From assembly GCF_000332455.1 (NCBI RefSeq), contig NZ_AOGY02000013.1, positions 1 through 56,000 on the forward strand: a DNA stretch of 56,000 nucleotides. The letters are read 5' to 3'. Each line of letters starts with the position of its first letter. The first letter of the stretch is position 1. The stretch comes from Leptospira vanthielii serovar Holland str. Waz Holland = ATCC 700522 (GTDB lineage: Bacteria; Spirochaetota; Leptospiria; Leptospirales; Leptospiraceae). The notes below the pieces were generated by a model. It did not search any database and was not told the origin of the DNA. It was given only the letters and a program-made list of their open reading frames with translations. Positions 27,638 through 36,796 of this stretch are shown here, piece after piece. The position numbers were made by a program, and so were the translations under genes.

Positions 27638-28438
27638 ATGAAAACATTTATTTTACTACATGGTTCCTACCACGGAGCTTGGAATTGGCACAAAGTAGTT
27701 CCATTACTTCAAGACCTAGGACACAGTGCGATAAGCATTGACATGCCAGGACATGGACTTGACAGAAAGAAAATACACTCAGCAACACTTAGTGACTATG
27801 TAAACAAAACTATAGAGGTGATTCAATCCGTCGAAGGCAAAGTGATTTTACTTGCCCACAGTCGTAATGGAATTGTAATTTCCAGAGTTGCTGAAAAAAT
27901 CCCAGAAAAAATTGAGAAATTAATTTACCTCGCATCCTATTTAATTCCAAACGGAAAGTCTATGATGGAATATGCACTCCTTGATCGGAAGTCTTTAGTG
28001 ATTCAAAATACAGTTCCCAAAATTTCCTTAAAACTAGCAAGTCGATTGATTAAAAATTATACTGGGTATAAAAAAACATGGATCGATCTTTTATTACCAA
28101 AAAAATTCAGAACCCATCGTTTGAGCCAACATATCTACAAGGAAGCGCTCTATCATGATTGTCCTCCTGAGATCACTGAGTTAGCCAATGTTTTACTCAC
28201 ACCAGAACCTAATTTGGGTGGCTTTGAAAAATTGAAATTGACTACAGAACGTTATGGCAAAATTCCTAAAATATATATAGAATGTTTGCAAGATAGAGCT
28301 GTTACACTGTTCCTCCAAAGAAAAATGCAAAAAGATTCTCCCTGTGATCGGGTTTTTCAGATAGACTCAAGCCATTCTCCTTTTTTTAGTAAACCAGAAG
28401 AATTATGTGGTATACTAAACGAAATCGCTAAGGAGTAA
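27638..28438 (+). CDS. Alpha/beta-hydrolase, salicylate-esterase/HNL-like group
   Basis: The start is the ATG at 27638 with AGGAGATG just before it (266 aa); a TTG at 27620 is in frame but unsupported. The oxyanion motif is LLHGSYHGAWNWHKV, and the nucleophile elbow is AHSRNG, with Ser about residue 75, in place of the usual GHSxGG. The acid lies near IECLQDRAV and the His in SSHSPFFSKPEEL. This pattern matches the plant-type esterase/hydroxynitrile lyase clade of small bacterial hydrolases that act on esters. The substrate is unknown. The stop is 5 bases before the next ORF, so the two form an operon. Confidence 0.82.
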   Translation: MKTFILLHGSYHGAWNWHKVVPLLQDLGHSAISIDMPGHGLDRKKIHSATLSDYVNKTIEVIQSVEGKVILLAHSRNGIVISRVAEKIPEKIEKLIYLASYLIPNGKSMMEYALLDRKSLVIQNTVPKISLKLASRLIKNYTGYKKTWIDLLLPKKFRTHRLSQHIYKEALYHDCPPEITELANVLLTPEPNLGGFEKLKLTTERYGKIPKIYIECLQDRAVTLFLQRKMQKDSPCDRVFQIDSSHSPFFSKPEELCGILNEIAKE

Positions 28439-28443
28439 AATCT

Positions 28444-28791
28444 ATGTCTGAGTTTCTTTTGGTTTTCACCATGATCATCCTCTCTCCCGAAAAAATCGTA
28501 CTCACTATGGAAAAGGTAAATCTTGTAAGTAAAACCAGTTTGGAAATCCAACAGTTCCAGTTTGAAAACACAGAAGCTGGTTTTTCCGCGGCAGATAGAG
28601 AACAAAAAAGACTAAGTAAAGACCTGCACCTCCCCACTTCTGATTGTTTGGTGGTCTTAAACCAAGAGAAAAAAGGTTATATTCATGTTGGTCTAAGCCA
28701 CCTTGACAATTTACCCGAAGTCGCTAAAATACGAGAACCTAACATAGAGAAGATAGTGGCACTCTGTCGTATGAAAAAAGCGAAGTTTTGA
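28444..28791 (+). CDS. Small protein of unknown function coupled to the hydrolase
   Basis: I do not recognise this 115-aa protein. AAGGAG overlaps the hydrolase stop and sits 7 bases before its ATG, which supports real translation and coupling. There is no clear signal peptide, although the first 14 residues are hydrophobic (MSEFLLVFTMIILS). The rest is mixed alpha/beta with a basic C-terminus (RMKKAKF). It appears cytoplasmic and may assist the hydrolase, but nothing specific supports that. Confidence 0.6.
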   Translation: MSEFLLVFTMIILSPEKIVLTMEKVNLVSKTSLEIQQFQFENTEAGFSAADREQKRLSKDLHLPTSDCLVVLNQEKKGYIHVGLSHLDNLPEVAKIREPNIEKIVALCRMKKAKF

Positions 28792-28830
28792 AACGAACTT
28801 CATTTCTATTCAACCCAATATGATCCAATC

Positions 28831-29715
28831 TTATCGGAATTGGAATCCATACTGGTTTTGGTTTTCAAAAATTCCCAATCGGATATTTCCGATCTTTTCG
28901 AGAGGGCTTGTGATTTTCAAAAGAGAATTGGGACTCACATGTAAATAAATCAATGTGCTCTTGATATCTGCATGACCCAAAAGTTTTTGTATGTAAACTA
29001 AACTATACCCATCCTCTAAAAGATGAGTGGCAAAAGAATGTCTCAGTGTATGTACTGTGGCATATTTTTGAATTCCCGATAATTTTCGAATCTTCTGAAA
29101 TGCTGCTTGGATGGTGCGGGGACTAATCGGGACATCCTTTCCTTTCTGCGAAAAGAATAAATATGTTTTTGGATTATAAATCTCCATATACTGTTTCAGA
29201 AGGAATGCTGTTTTGTCTGCCAAGATTGCATACCTCCCATGCCCTCCTTTTCCAGAAGAGATAAAGATTGCCTTTCTTTCAAAATCAATGTTGACAACCT
29301 GAAGGTTAAGCACTTCTCCAATACGAATCCCTGAAGAATAAAGTAAGGTAAAAATTGCTTTTTCACAAACGGAAGAACTATTCGTAAGGAAGGTGGTTAC
29401 CTCTGTCTGACTCAATACTGCGACAACCGTCCGTTTCCTTTTCGGAAAAGGGACCAGTTCCAACATATCTTTGCGACCAAGAAGAGTGTAAAAAAACAAA
29501 AATGCGCTATAAAAGACAACCAAAGAAGAATCAGATTTATTTGCCTGTCTCATATTCAGAAAAAAATCATAGATATCCATGGGTTCCAAATCCAAAGGTG
29601 ACTTTTGGAAGTATATTGCCAACCTGGACATACACATCGTATAACTTCGAATTGTCTTTTTTGCATATCCATGCACCGTCATATCTGAAACCATTTTATC
29701 TTTTAAAATTCCCAT
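28831..29715 (-). CDS. Tyrosine recombinase / site-specific integrase
   Basis: The 294-aa protein has an N-terminal SAM-like core-binding domain (about 1-90) and a catalytic domain. All catalytic residues are present: R131 ([10 protein letters not shown]), K156, H222 and R225 ([13 protein letters not shown]), H248 (LLGHADIKS) and nucleophile Y257 (STLIYLHV). Its length and signatures fit XerC/D- or IntI-like recombinases, but it is not next to an obvious gene cassette or phage. It could resolve an element now lost or act on nearby repeats. Two TGTACAG repeats lie just upstream of its start. Neighbours on both sides look chromosomal. Confidence 0.83.
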   Translation of the reverse strand: MGILKDKMVSDMTVHGYAKKTIRSYTMCMSRLAIYFQKSPLDLEPMDIYDFFLNMRQANKSDSSLVVFYSAFLFFYTLLGRKDMLELVPFPKRKRTVVAVLSQTEVTTFLTNSSSVCEKAIFTLLYSSGIRIGEVLNLQVVNIDFERKAIFISSGKGGHGRYAILADKTAFLLKQYMEIYNPKTYLFFSQKGKDVPISPRTIQAAFQKIRKLSGIQKYATVHTLRHSFATHLLEDGYSLVYIQKLLGHADIKSTLIYLHVSPNSLLKITSPLEKIGNIRLGIFENQNQYGFQFR

Positions 29716-29716
29716 T

Positions 29717-29739
29717 TGTACAGGGGACAGAATGTACAG
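29717..29739. repeat. Direct TGTACAG repeats upstream of the integrase
   Basis: TGTACAG occurs at 29717-29723 and again at 29733-29739, 16 bases apart, immediately 5' of the integrase start. The spacing suits a recombinase- or regulator-binding site, but with no second attachment site visible the role is open. Confidence 0.3.
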
Positions 29740-29784
29740 AGTAAGAAAATAAAAATAAAATGATTTTAGTACATTTAAATATAG

Positions 29785-31065
29785 TTATAATTTTTTCAGT
29801 AAATCTGCAATCTTTTGATGCCCATTTTGCATAGCTAAACTGAGTGGAGTTTGTCCTTTTTTGTTTTTAAGTGAAGGATTTGCATTTTTTTCTAAAAGGA
29901 ATTTTACGATTTCAAAACTTCCGTCCCTTGCTGCAAGAATCAAAGGAGTTTGGCCTTCTATCGTATCGGGACGATTGATATCACAACCTAAAGAAACCAA
30001 TTCTTTTACAACCGCATCGTTTTTCACTAGAACTGCTACAATTAGTGGGGTTTGGCCAAATTCATTGATCGCTTCTAAATCTGCCCCTGCCTTAACAATG
30101 GATTTTACAAATTCTAACGAGCCACCTTGTATGGCCCAAAAAAGAGGAGTGTATTTATGTTCGTCTACTTCATTTACACCGACTCCGGTGATTCGGAGTG
30201 CATCGAAAAGAAGAATATGGTTTTCTCTTGCAGCATAAATCCAAAGTAATTTTTTTCTTCGTGAATAATCCAAAAAGAATAAACTAATCAAAAGAAATAA
30301 CAGTAAAAAGGCACCAAATGCTCTTTTGGCAGCAAATTTAGTATCAGGATGAAAGAAAAAAACTGAATTTTCTCCAAGAATACGAACAACAGATTTGTAT
30401 TTCATAATAATTAAATATATTAATACTATATTTGTTGGCAATGTGAATGCAACCAGGTAGGGGATATTGACGATTTTACCATTGCCTGCGTATAAAACAA
30501 AATAAACTGGAAAAAGGACAATCAGAAAGGTATAAATGGTAATACTCTGAGTTATATATCTTTTTGTAGAGCCACCTTTTGAGAGGAGAAGTCCCCTGTG
30601 GAAACTCATTAACTGCAATAGGAGGGATGAAAGTATGGCCCAAACAACCGAACTTAGGATTTGTAGCGAAGGGAGTGGAATCGGCATATCCCAACGATTT
30701 TTACTCATTCCTACATAGAGGCCAGCAAGAATGGCAACACCACCAACGAACCAAAGGGAAAAGAAAATCCGAATCGAATGCCTCGCTCGTTTCATACGAG
30801 AAATTTTATCTTCAACAATATCTTCTTCACCAAGAATTTCTTCCACCGCAGAGGCAGCACGTAACATTCCCAAGACGGAAACAGCAACATAAAAACAGAG
30901 AAACGAAACTCCTAAAATATTCCGCTTCCAAGATACATCACTGGAAGTGTATCGGACAAAAACAATCAAGAGGATTGTCAAAATAGGCGGGGTAAGTAAT
31001 CTGATTATAGAAATCAAGCCACCGCGAAATGGATTCATCTGAGGAAGGTTTTTACCTGCATTCAT
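29785..31065 (-). CDS. Ankyrin-repeat membrane protein
   Basis: I choose the ATG at 31065, one base after the stop of the upstream gene (426 aa). An in-frame start at 31095 would overlap that gene. The N-terminal 270 residues hold about seven membrane helices. The last 150 residues contain at least four ankyrin repeats (YTPLFWAIQGGSLEFVKSIV, GQTPLILAARDGSFEIVKFL, GQTPLSLAMQNGHQKIADLL), probably cytoplasmic or periplasmic depending on the helix count. Ankyrin repeats commonly mediate protein binding. It is the third gene of the peroxidase, beta-helix-cytochrome and ankyrin operon. Small ankyrin proteins are known partners of bacterial catalases and peroxidases, which makes a redox-linked role plausible (inference). 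Confidence 0.78.
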   Translation of the reverse strand: MNAGKNLPQMNPFRGGLISIIRLLTPPILTILLIVFVRYTSSDVSWKRNILGVSFLCFYVAVSVLGMLRAASAVEEILGEEDIVEDKISRMKRARHSIRIFFSLWFVGGVAILAGLYVGMSKNRWDMPIPLPSLQILSSVVWAILSSLLLQLMSFHRGLLLSKGGSTKRYITQSITIYTFLIVLFPVYFVLYAGNGKIVNIPYLVAFTLPTNIVLIYLIIMKYKSVVRILGENSVFFFHPDTKFAAKRAFGAFLLLFLLISLFFLDYSRRKKLLWIYAARENHILLFDALRITGVGVNEVDEHKYTPLFWAIQGGSLEFVKSIVKAGADLEAINEFGQTPLIVAVLVKNDAVVKELVSLGCDINRPDTIEGQTPLILAARDGSFEIVKFLLEKNANPSLKNKKGQTPLSLAMQNGHQKIADLLKKL

Positions 31066-31066
31066 A

Positions 31067-32587
31067 TTATTTTGCCACCCCTTTGGCCCCTTCATCTTTC
31101 AAATTCAAAATATAATTAGAAACGGCTGTTAACTTTTCATTCCCTAAGTATTTTTGCGAAGGCATCTCAATAAAACCCTCTCTTACCTTCTTTGGCATAG
31201 AGGCAAAGGAAACGACTCCAAATACATCCTTTTTATATTTTTCTTGTATTTCCCGGATGGGAGGACCAACGGTCCGAATGGTCATGGAGTGGCAACCTGA
31301 ACATACGGCACCAAACACTTGTTTGCCCAACTCTCTTGCGTCAGATTTGGCTTCCCCTTCCCTTGGATCACCTATCATCGTTTTGATGTTTTCTGTGTTT
31401 TCTTTTGGGTTGCAGATTCCGTAACTACTTGTTCCAATTTTGGTGACTGCATCAGGAGAAATCAAACAATTGTCTTTCCCTTTCCCTGAGGCAACAACAT
31501 CATATCCATCAGGGAAGATTCCCACCTTTCCACCATTAGGTGATTCAGGGATAGGGTTCCCAGAAAAAACAATCCTTATCACATAAAAAAGCCAAGATAC
31601 AATATCGTTCCACTTCCGGACCCCGTTATCGATAAAAACATTTTCTAAAATTTTATTGCGATCGGGATTCGGTTCCACATCTGGATCGGGTGACTTTGAG
31701 TTAGGAAGTAAGTTATTATCACCAATTCCAATTCCCGCAAAACTATTTCTACGGATGATATTTCCCTCAATCGTTACTTCGTCGCCAGCCATCACACCAA
31801 TTCCAATCCCTGGAGGAACCCCAGCCACAAGGGCTCCCGGTTCTGCAAAATTTCTATGGTTGTTATCAAATATAAAATTTTTTCGAATGATTACGTTTTC
31901 TACTTTTTTTAAGGGAAGACCTGGCAAAGCAAAGGCAACAATTCCCGCTGAATTATCGTAAACGGTATTCCCTTCAATCAATACATTGGTTGAATTTTCT
32001 ATTTCAATACCAATGACACTACCATATACCTCATTACGCCTAACGTCTACATTATGGCACATTCCTATATAAATTGCGGCATCAGCAATTCCCAAACTAA
32101 CCGTATCTTCCACCAAAACATTGGTTCCCATAGTTGGATAAATTCCATAGATCCCTGTATTTTCCACGATGAGTTTGCGCATGATGATATTTCCCGCACC
32201 TTGGGTCATCACACCGTTGGCTTTGTAATTTTTAATATGAAAGTTTTCGATAAGGAAATTGGCGCCGGATCCAATCACTCCATCGTTTAGTTTACCTTCT
32301 CCATCCAAAATAGGCCATTTGCCGTTTACGATCACACCGGATAAAGTAAAATGAGTTTTGTCCACAAACAGGAATTCATGATAAACACCAGGGAAAACTT
32401 TTACCGTATCCCCCTTCTCGAGTGAGTCGATTGTTTTTTGAATGGATTCTCCTTCATGAACTTCCACCGTCCGTGAAAAAACCTCTGAAGTGAAGAAAAA
32501 GAGAAAACCAATAACAACCCATAGGTGGGAGAATTTATTTCGATTTCGGCTAAACTGAATAGATAGGAAAGACTTTGTAAAACTCAT
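31067..32587 (-). CDS. Beta-helix protein fused to a C-terminal cytochrome c
   Basis: The 506-aa exported protein has a signal anchor (about 22-38). A NosD-like right-handed parallel beta-helix follows (about 45-400), in repeated units such as NFLIENFHIKNYKANGVMTQ, NVLIEGNTVYDNSAGIVA and EVTIEGNIIRRNSFAGIGIG. Residues 415-500 are a class I cytochrome c domain with haem site CSGCH (C429, C432, H433) and a Met ligand near M475 (EMPSQKYLG). The gene starts within one base of the stop of the di-haem peroxidase gene, so the two are coupled. I infer an electron carrier anchored on a surface-binding helix, passing electrons to the peroxidase or the periplasm. The fusion is uncommon. Confidence 0.83.
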   Translation of the reverse strand: MSFTKSFLSIQFSRNRNKFSHLWVVIGFLFFFTSEVFSRTVEVHEGESIQKTIDSLEKGDTVKVFPGVYHEFLFVDKTHFTLSGVIVNGKWPILDGEGKLNDGVIGSGANFLIENFHIKNYKANGVMTQGAGNIIMRKLIVENTGIYGIYPTMGTNVLVEDTVSLGIADAAIYIGMCHNVDVRRNEVYGSVIGIEIENSTNVLIEGNTVYDNSAGIVAFALPGLPLKKVENVIIRKNFIFDNNHRNFAEPGALVAGVPPGIGIGVMAGDEVTIEGNIIRRNSFAGIGIGDNNLLPNSKSPDPDVEPNPDRNKILENVFIDNGVRKWNDIVSWLFYVIRIVFSGNPIPESPNGGKVGIFPDGYDVVASGKGKDNCLISPDAVTKIGTSSYGICNPKENTENIKTMIGDPREGEAKSDARELGKQVFGAVCSGCHSMTIRTVGPPIREIQEKYKKDVFGVVSFASMPKKVREGFIEMPSQKYLGNEKLTAVSNYILNLKDEGAKGVAK

Positions 32588-33825
32588 TATTTTATGGAAC
32601 TCCGATGGTGATATGATTCAAATTCTAGTGCAACTGGTAAACCGGACGGAACCGACTTAGGAAATTTTGGCATGTTTGTTTCATCATTCAATGTCTTTAA
32701 AAAAGAAACAAGGGAGCTGATTTCATTTTTGTTCAGCCCCATTTTCCTAACATGCCAATGGATTCGGAGATCACTCGGAGCTCCGTTTCCCCTTCCCCCG
32801 CCTTCATTATAAAAATTCACAACTTCTTCCAGGGTTTCTAAATTCCCAGAATGCATATAAGGCGCGGTCTTAGCAATATTCCTTAAAGTAGGAACACGAA
32901 AAGACCCTCTGAGTATTTCTTGTCCTGTAATGATTTCCCTTCCATAATCTCTCTCCGTCCGATCAAGGACTCCAATGGTAGCAAATACATTGTTTGTGAA
33001 CATTGGCGGTGGGTGACATTCAGCACACCGAGCTACAAAGGAACGAAAGACATTGTAACCTAACAGCTCTTCGCTACTCAAAGCTTCCTTTTTACCAGTG
33101 GACCATTGATCAAACCGACTACTAAAAGAAACAAGAGACCTTTCAAAAGAAGAAATGGCATCAATGACCAAAAAGGCTGTAATTCTATTACCCTTTGCAC
33201 CGTAGGCTTGGCGAAACATTTTTTGATAGAAATGGATTTCGTTTAACCGAGATTCAACGATTTCTTTTGAGCTTCCCATTTCTTCTGGCGAATAGAGAGG
33301 GCCCTCGGCTTGGTCTTCCAGATTAGAAGCTCTCCCTTCCCAGAATAGATTTTTCATATAGACAACATTCCACAAACTGGGGGCGGATCGTTTTAGCAAC
33401 ACGCCACCTTTTCTAGTTGGTCCATATCCAATTCCGTTTTTCCCCATACTTTGGTTTCTTCCGTCTGATAGACTATAGGCTGGATGATGGCAATGAGCAC
33501 ATGACAGTTGTTTATCGCCAGAAAGAATTGGATCAAAAAATAAGTATCTCCCCAAATCAATCACTTGGGGATTCAGTTTGGGTTGCGGAAGCGTTTGCCC
33601 AAGTCCCCCATTTTTCTCTAACGAATTTACATACCGATAATCGATCACACAAAAGTTTTTCTCTTGTTTCCACCCGTTAGGACAAAGAGACGAAAGATGA
33701 AAATCAGAAGGAGGCTCTACTACCTCAAACTCCGACAATTCTTGAATGATTCTAGGTTCTACTCTAGAACAATCACAAATAAAAAAGAGTACAGCAAAGA
33801 ATCCAAAGTAAAACCGATACTTCAC
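32587..33825 (-). CDS. Di-haem cytochrome c peroxidase (CcpA/MauG family), lipoprotein
   Basis: The 412-aa protein has an N-terminal hydrophobic segment with a lipobox-like CDC (about residue 17-19) and two c-haem sites, CAHCH (C109, C112, H113) and CAECH (C267, C270, H271). The family's catalytic-side motif FFDPILSGDKQLSCAHCHHP and the C-terminal GSFRVPTLRNIAKTAPYMHS are also present. It reduces H2O2 in the periplasm with electrons from a cytochrome c. The neighbouring beta-helix-cytochrome is an obvious donor. It is the first gene of a three-gene operon and follows a perfect FNR-type box at 33931-33946, so oxygen-responsive control is likely. Confidence 0.88.
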   Translation of the reverse strand: MKYRFYFGFFAVLFFICDCSRVEPRIIQELSEFEVVEPPSDFHLSSLCPNGWKQEKNFCVIDYRYVNSLEKNGGLGQTLPQPKLNPQVIDLGRYLFFDPILSGDKQLSCAHCHHPAYSLSDGRNQSMGKNGIGYGPTRKGGVLLKRSAPSLWNVVYMKNLFWEGRASNLEDQAEGPLYSPEEMGSSKEIVESRLNEIHFYQKMFRQAYGAKGNRITAFLVIDAISSFERSLVSFSSRFDQWSTGKKEALSSEELLGYNVFRSFVARCAECHPPPMFTNNVFATIGVLDRTERDYGREIITGQEILRGSFRVPTLRNIAKTAPYMHSGNLETLEEVVNFYNEGGGRGNGAPSDLRIHWHVRKMGLNKNEISSLVSFLKTLNDETNMPKFPKSVPSGLPVALEFESYHHRSSIK

Positions 33826-33930
33826 AAGACAAAAGAAACATAGAGAGAAAAGATAGAAATCATTTTAATGGGTAACTTTAAAAGAAAACGAGCATTTTTG
33901 CCATAGAAAAAAATCCTCTATTAAAAGCTC

Positions 33931-33946
33931 ATTGATATATATCAAT
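33931..33946. promoter_or_regulatory. FNR/CRP-family binding site upstream of the peroxidase operon
   Basis: ATTGATATATATCAAT is a perfect 16-bp palindrome whose core matches the FNR consensus TTGAT-N4-ATCAA exactly. Its centre is about 113 bases before the start of the minus-strand peroxidase gene. The gene on the other side ends, rather than starts, here. Cytochrome c peroxidase is a classical FNR-type target in other bacteria. Confidence 0.65.
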
Positions 33947-33994
33947 TCTTCGCTTGATCATACCCACAGAATCATAAGATAAGGATGGTTTCTT

Positions 33995-34786
33995 TTATTC
34001 CAGTTTTGCTTGAAACAAAAGAAAACCTAAAGTGGCAAAGACACCTCCGAAAAAAATAAACAACTCCGGACCAAATGATCCGGTTTGCCAATTAGCACCA
34101 ACTAATAATAAATAGACGACGGGTGCAATGTATTGATTGATAAATAAACTGGCAAATGTCAATTGGTTGGCAAGTCCTCCTTTCAGAAATTTCCATAGAA
34201 ATAGGTTCGGATTGCCCAGGATCGTTGAAAGGGCAAGGGTTGCCATAAAAACCATCTCAAGTGAAGAAACACCCACTCGCGGATCTATGGACATACTGAG
34301 ATAAGTAGGATTTTGAAAAATATGACCAATCAAACTGATTCCCCCAGGAACTAGCGCTAGGTGAATTAAAATATCATCGAAAATCCAAGAGCTCTTTGGA
34401 GTTTTCCTAAGATACAAAAGAATTTCATAAAAACTAAAAAACACAAATCCAATCGAAGTAAACATTGAAGTCATAACCAAGGAAGACTTGGGATTGATAT
34501 GAACGGCAGGAGCCGATAACAACATCAATATGGAAGAAATATTTCCACCACCAACGATCATAAGGAAGGCAAGATTTGCAGTGAATGGCCAAAGATGAAA
34601 ATGTCTCGTAGCCAATCGCAATCCAACAATCACTAGAAGTGAAATGGCAGAAAAAATTGACAATACGGGACCATCTGCGCGGTAAAATAGTGGCGAGCCC
34701 AAAATCCAAGCAATTAAGACTACAGCGGAACCGATAAAAATCACAAAGTCAAGAATCTCAGCCCAGGTCAAAAAGCGTTTTTCCAT
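33995..34786 (-). CDS. Multi-pass membrane protein of unknown function
   Basis: The 263-aa protein has about seven to eight hydrophobic helices, starting at residues 10-28 (ILDFVIFIGSAVVLIAWIL) and ending at LFIFFGGVFATLGFLLF. There is no signal peptide and no clear family motif; a few polar residues inside the helices (GGGNISSILMLLSAPA) might form a small ligand or lipid site. It stands alone: the peroxidase operon begins 170 bases further on, after the FNR box, and the gene at its 5' side is divergent. I do not assign a function. Confidence 0.65.
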   Translation of the reverse strand: MEKRFLTWAEILDFVIFIGSAVVLIAWILGSPLFYRADGPVLSIFSAISLLVIVGLRLATRHFHLWPFTANLAFLMIVGGGNISSILMLLSAPAVHINPKSSLVMTSMFTSIGFVFFSFYEILLYLRKTPKSSWIFDDILIHLALVPGGISLIGHIFQNPTYLSMSIDPRVGVSSLEMVFMATLALSTILGNPNLFLWKFLKGGLANQLTFASLFINQYIAPVVYLLLVGANWQTGSFGPELFIFFGGVFATLGFLLFQAKLE

Positions 34787-34910
34787 ATAATTCTCTTACC
34801 TCTCTAAACTGCATTGATTGGCCTTAGTTTGTTTATTTTTGCAAACAAAAAAAGTTGTGTTCTTTTTGCAAAATGCGATTATTGGCTCATACTATAACAG
34901 AGGTTTGAAA

Positions 34911-35483
34911 ATGAAATTCCTTCATTTATTATTTTTACTAGTTTTAACTTTTTCTTCCTGTATTACATATTACAGAGATTATCCGACGATTGAGGCTCCA
35001 CAAAAATCCTCTAATCCCTCAAAAGTAAAATTATTCTACCATATTGAACCATTCCCAATTTTAGAGTTTGGTGGTTATACGGCATTAAAATCATTTTTTA
35101 AAACTAAGATGAAATCACAATTTAGTGATACAGAAGAGATAATAGATCCAACGAGTATTCCCAAAAAGGGAGTTTACTGCAAAGTATCAACCCAGTGGGC
35201 ACCTATTTCAGCTCCAGCTTTAATTTTTGGATACATTTCTGTAGCAACGGCAACCATTCTTCCGTCTTGGAGTTCAAATGAAGGTTTTGATGTTACCTAT
35301 TCTGTATACAAGGATGGTCAAAAAGTAAAAGATTTTGTTTATTCACCAAGAAGGTCCATTTTCTTATGGATCTTTACTTTACCAGTAGTCTGGATCAATT
35401 TATTCACATCTACCGAAGAAGAAGTTTTTAAAGCTACGACTTACCAATTTTTGGAAGATGCAAAACCATACTTAAATGAATGA
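34911..35483 (+). CDS. Putative lipoprotein of unknown function
   Basis: The ATG at 34911 gives 190 aa with a textbook spirochaete lipoprotein signal (MKFLHLLFLLVLTFSSC, Cys at residue 17). The longer frame from 34818 adds 31 non-signal residues and is unlikely. After the signal come several predicted beta-strands and a hydrophobic patch near residues 105-125 (APALIFGYISVATATILPSW). A second hydrophobic run (SIFLWIFTLPVVWINLFTS, about 145-165) may be a membrane or pore-lining segment. No family is recognised. It is divergent from the membrane protein at 33995-34786. Confidence 0.65.
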   Translation: MKFLHLLFLLVLTFSSCITYYRDYPTIEAPQKSSNPSKVKLFYHIEPFPILEFGGYTALKSFFKTKMKSQFSDTEEIIDPTSIPKKGVYCKVSTQWAPISAPALIFGYISVATATILPSWSSNEGFDVTYSVYKDGQKVKDFVYSPRRSIFLWIFTLPVVWINLFTSTEEEVFKATTYQFLEDAKPYLNE

Positions 35484-35516
35484 TGGAATTATAAGAAGGT
35501 TCTTATCTATCAATTT

Positions 35517-35904
35517 TTATTGCTTCGCACAAACGACCGAATGAAGATTGTTACAAGTATTACTGACAGCTTCGATAATCGAAGTTGTCATCTGGTATGG
35601 GATGTCTTGGTTTGTTTTATGTTTGCTCTGCGTATCCGAAAAGAAATAGTAAGCAAAAAAACAAGTAGCTACATTATGATAACTAATGCCTAAAAGATTG
35701 TCCTGTTTACCCGATTTATCTCTGTTAGTGTAAAGATTGCCGTTTTTCCAACATATTCGGGCCTTTGAACCACTGTTATGCTTTCTGATTTTGGGGCTAA
35801 TTTTCTAGAAACGTAAAGCCAACTCCAAAAGACATCTCAAAGCCTTTACAACATTGATCTCTTCGGTAACAGAGATTGCCACATTCATAAAGAGGAATTG
35901 CCAT
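35517..35904 (-). pseudogene. Possible frameshifted Cys-rich ORF remnant
   Basis: The minus strand of the 419-bp gap after the lipoprotein encodes two overlapping coherent segments in different frames. The first runs from an ATG at 35904 (MAIPLYECGNLCYRRDQCCK...) to a stop at 35797-35799. A second frame, open from just after a stop at about 35805, reads on (ARICWKNGNLYTNRDKSGK..., YHNVATCFFAYYFFSDTQSK...) to TAA at 35517-35519 with no start codon of its own. The pattern fits one gene broken by a single-base shift in an A run near 35800. It might instead be chance open frames; no family is recognised. It overlaps the 5' end of the flavoprotein gene by two bases. Confidence 0.35.
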
Positions 35905-36628
35905 GTCAGAATCAAATTCAATTTTCAAACGAAGTCTAAAATCAGCCTTCAGCATATTTTTAACACAAACCAAAATATCAAAAATCGAACTGCTCGCTAA
36001 TGGTTTTGTTCTGATCGAAATGACGGGAACAAAATTAAAAGATTCAAAGTGGGTTCCTGGAGGAAAAGTGCAAGTTGATGTAGGAAATCTTACCTACCGC
36101 ACTTTCACGCCTATTCATGTTGATCGACTCGAAGGCAAACTCTCACTTATTTGTTACAAACGAAGTGATGGCCCAGCTTCAAAATGGATCAGTGCGTTAA
36201 AAGTAGGTGACCCTTGCGAAGTTTTCGGACCACGCGAGTCTTTGGATTTTTCAAGTATTGAGGGAGAGGTCATTCTTTTTGGAGATGAAACTTCATTTGG
36301 GATCGCAAAGGTTCTGCAAAACAAAGTGGGTAAAAAATCTCATATATTCTTTGAATTGAATTCGGCTGAAGCTGGCAAAGAGGCTCTCGAACCATTGGGG
36401 ATTACGGAACAAAGAATGATCGAACGATCCCTTGATGGATCGCATCTCTCAAAGTTGGCGAAGGAAATTCTTGAGCGCCTTTCGCAAATGCCCGATGCAA
36501 AAATATTTTTGACAGGCCGAGCAAAATCAATCCAACAAGTCAGAACCTATTTAAAGGATTCTGGAGTTCCAACTAACAAACTAAAAGTGCGTGCCTATTG
36601 GGCGGATGGAAAAGTTGGTCTAGATTGA
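35903..36628 (+). CDS. Siderophore-interacting protein (ViuB-like FAD/NAD(P)H reductase)
   Basis: The 241-aa protein matches the SIP family. An FAD-binding barrel spans about residues 25-115, with the YRTFTPIH motif (RxYTxR-like) and DGPASKWISALKVGDPCEVF for flavin and pyrophosphate contacts. A NAD(P)H-binding part follows, with a C-terminal VRAYWADGKVG that matches the family's end pattern. Such enzymes reduce ferric siderophores in the cytoplasm to release iron. The gene has no transport genes next to it, and I see no Fur box near the start. The start codon overlaps a minus-strand ORF remnant by two bases. Confidence 0.83.
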   Translation: MSESNSIFKRSLKSAFSIFLTQTKISKIELLANGFVLIEMTGTKLKDSKWVPGGKVQVDVGNLTYRTFTPIHVDRLEGKLSLICYKRSDGPASKWISALKVGDPCEVFGPRESLDFSSIEGEVILFGDETSFGIAKVLQNKVGKKSHIFFELNSAEAGKEALEPLGITEQRMIERSLDGSHLSKLAKEILERLSQMPDAKIFLTGRAKSIQQVRTYLKDSGVPTNKLKVRAYWADGKVGLD

Positions 36629-36674
36629 TTTGGAATTTATTTTCCGGGTATAAAAATAGAATCTGACCTAACAC

Positions 36675-36702
36675 CTGTGATCCGCAAGTGCAAGGGTCAC
36701 AG
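36675..36702 (+). terminator. Hairpin downstream of the flavoprotein gene
   Basis: CTGTGATCC (36675-36683) pairs with GGGTCACAG (36694-36702), with one G-U wobble and a 10-base loop. It lies 47 bases after the flavoprotein stop, but only a short pyrimidine tract (CTTCTTC) follows rather than a T-run. It may be a weak terminator or a leader hairpin of the next gene. Confidence 0.35.
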
Positions 36703-36796
36703 CTTCTTCGCATTGGCCCACTTGTTTTTCCTTCAAATTTTCTTCTTGCGAATCAAAGAAATTCGATCTAAATCATACATTGTATATCGAATTAAA

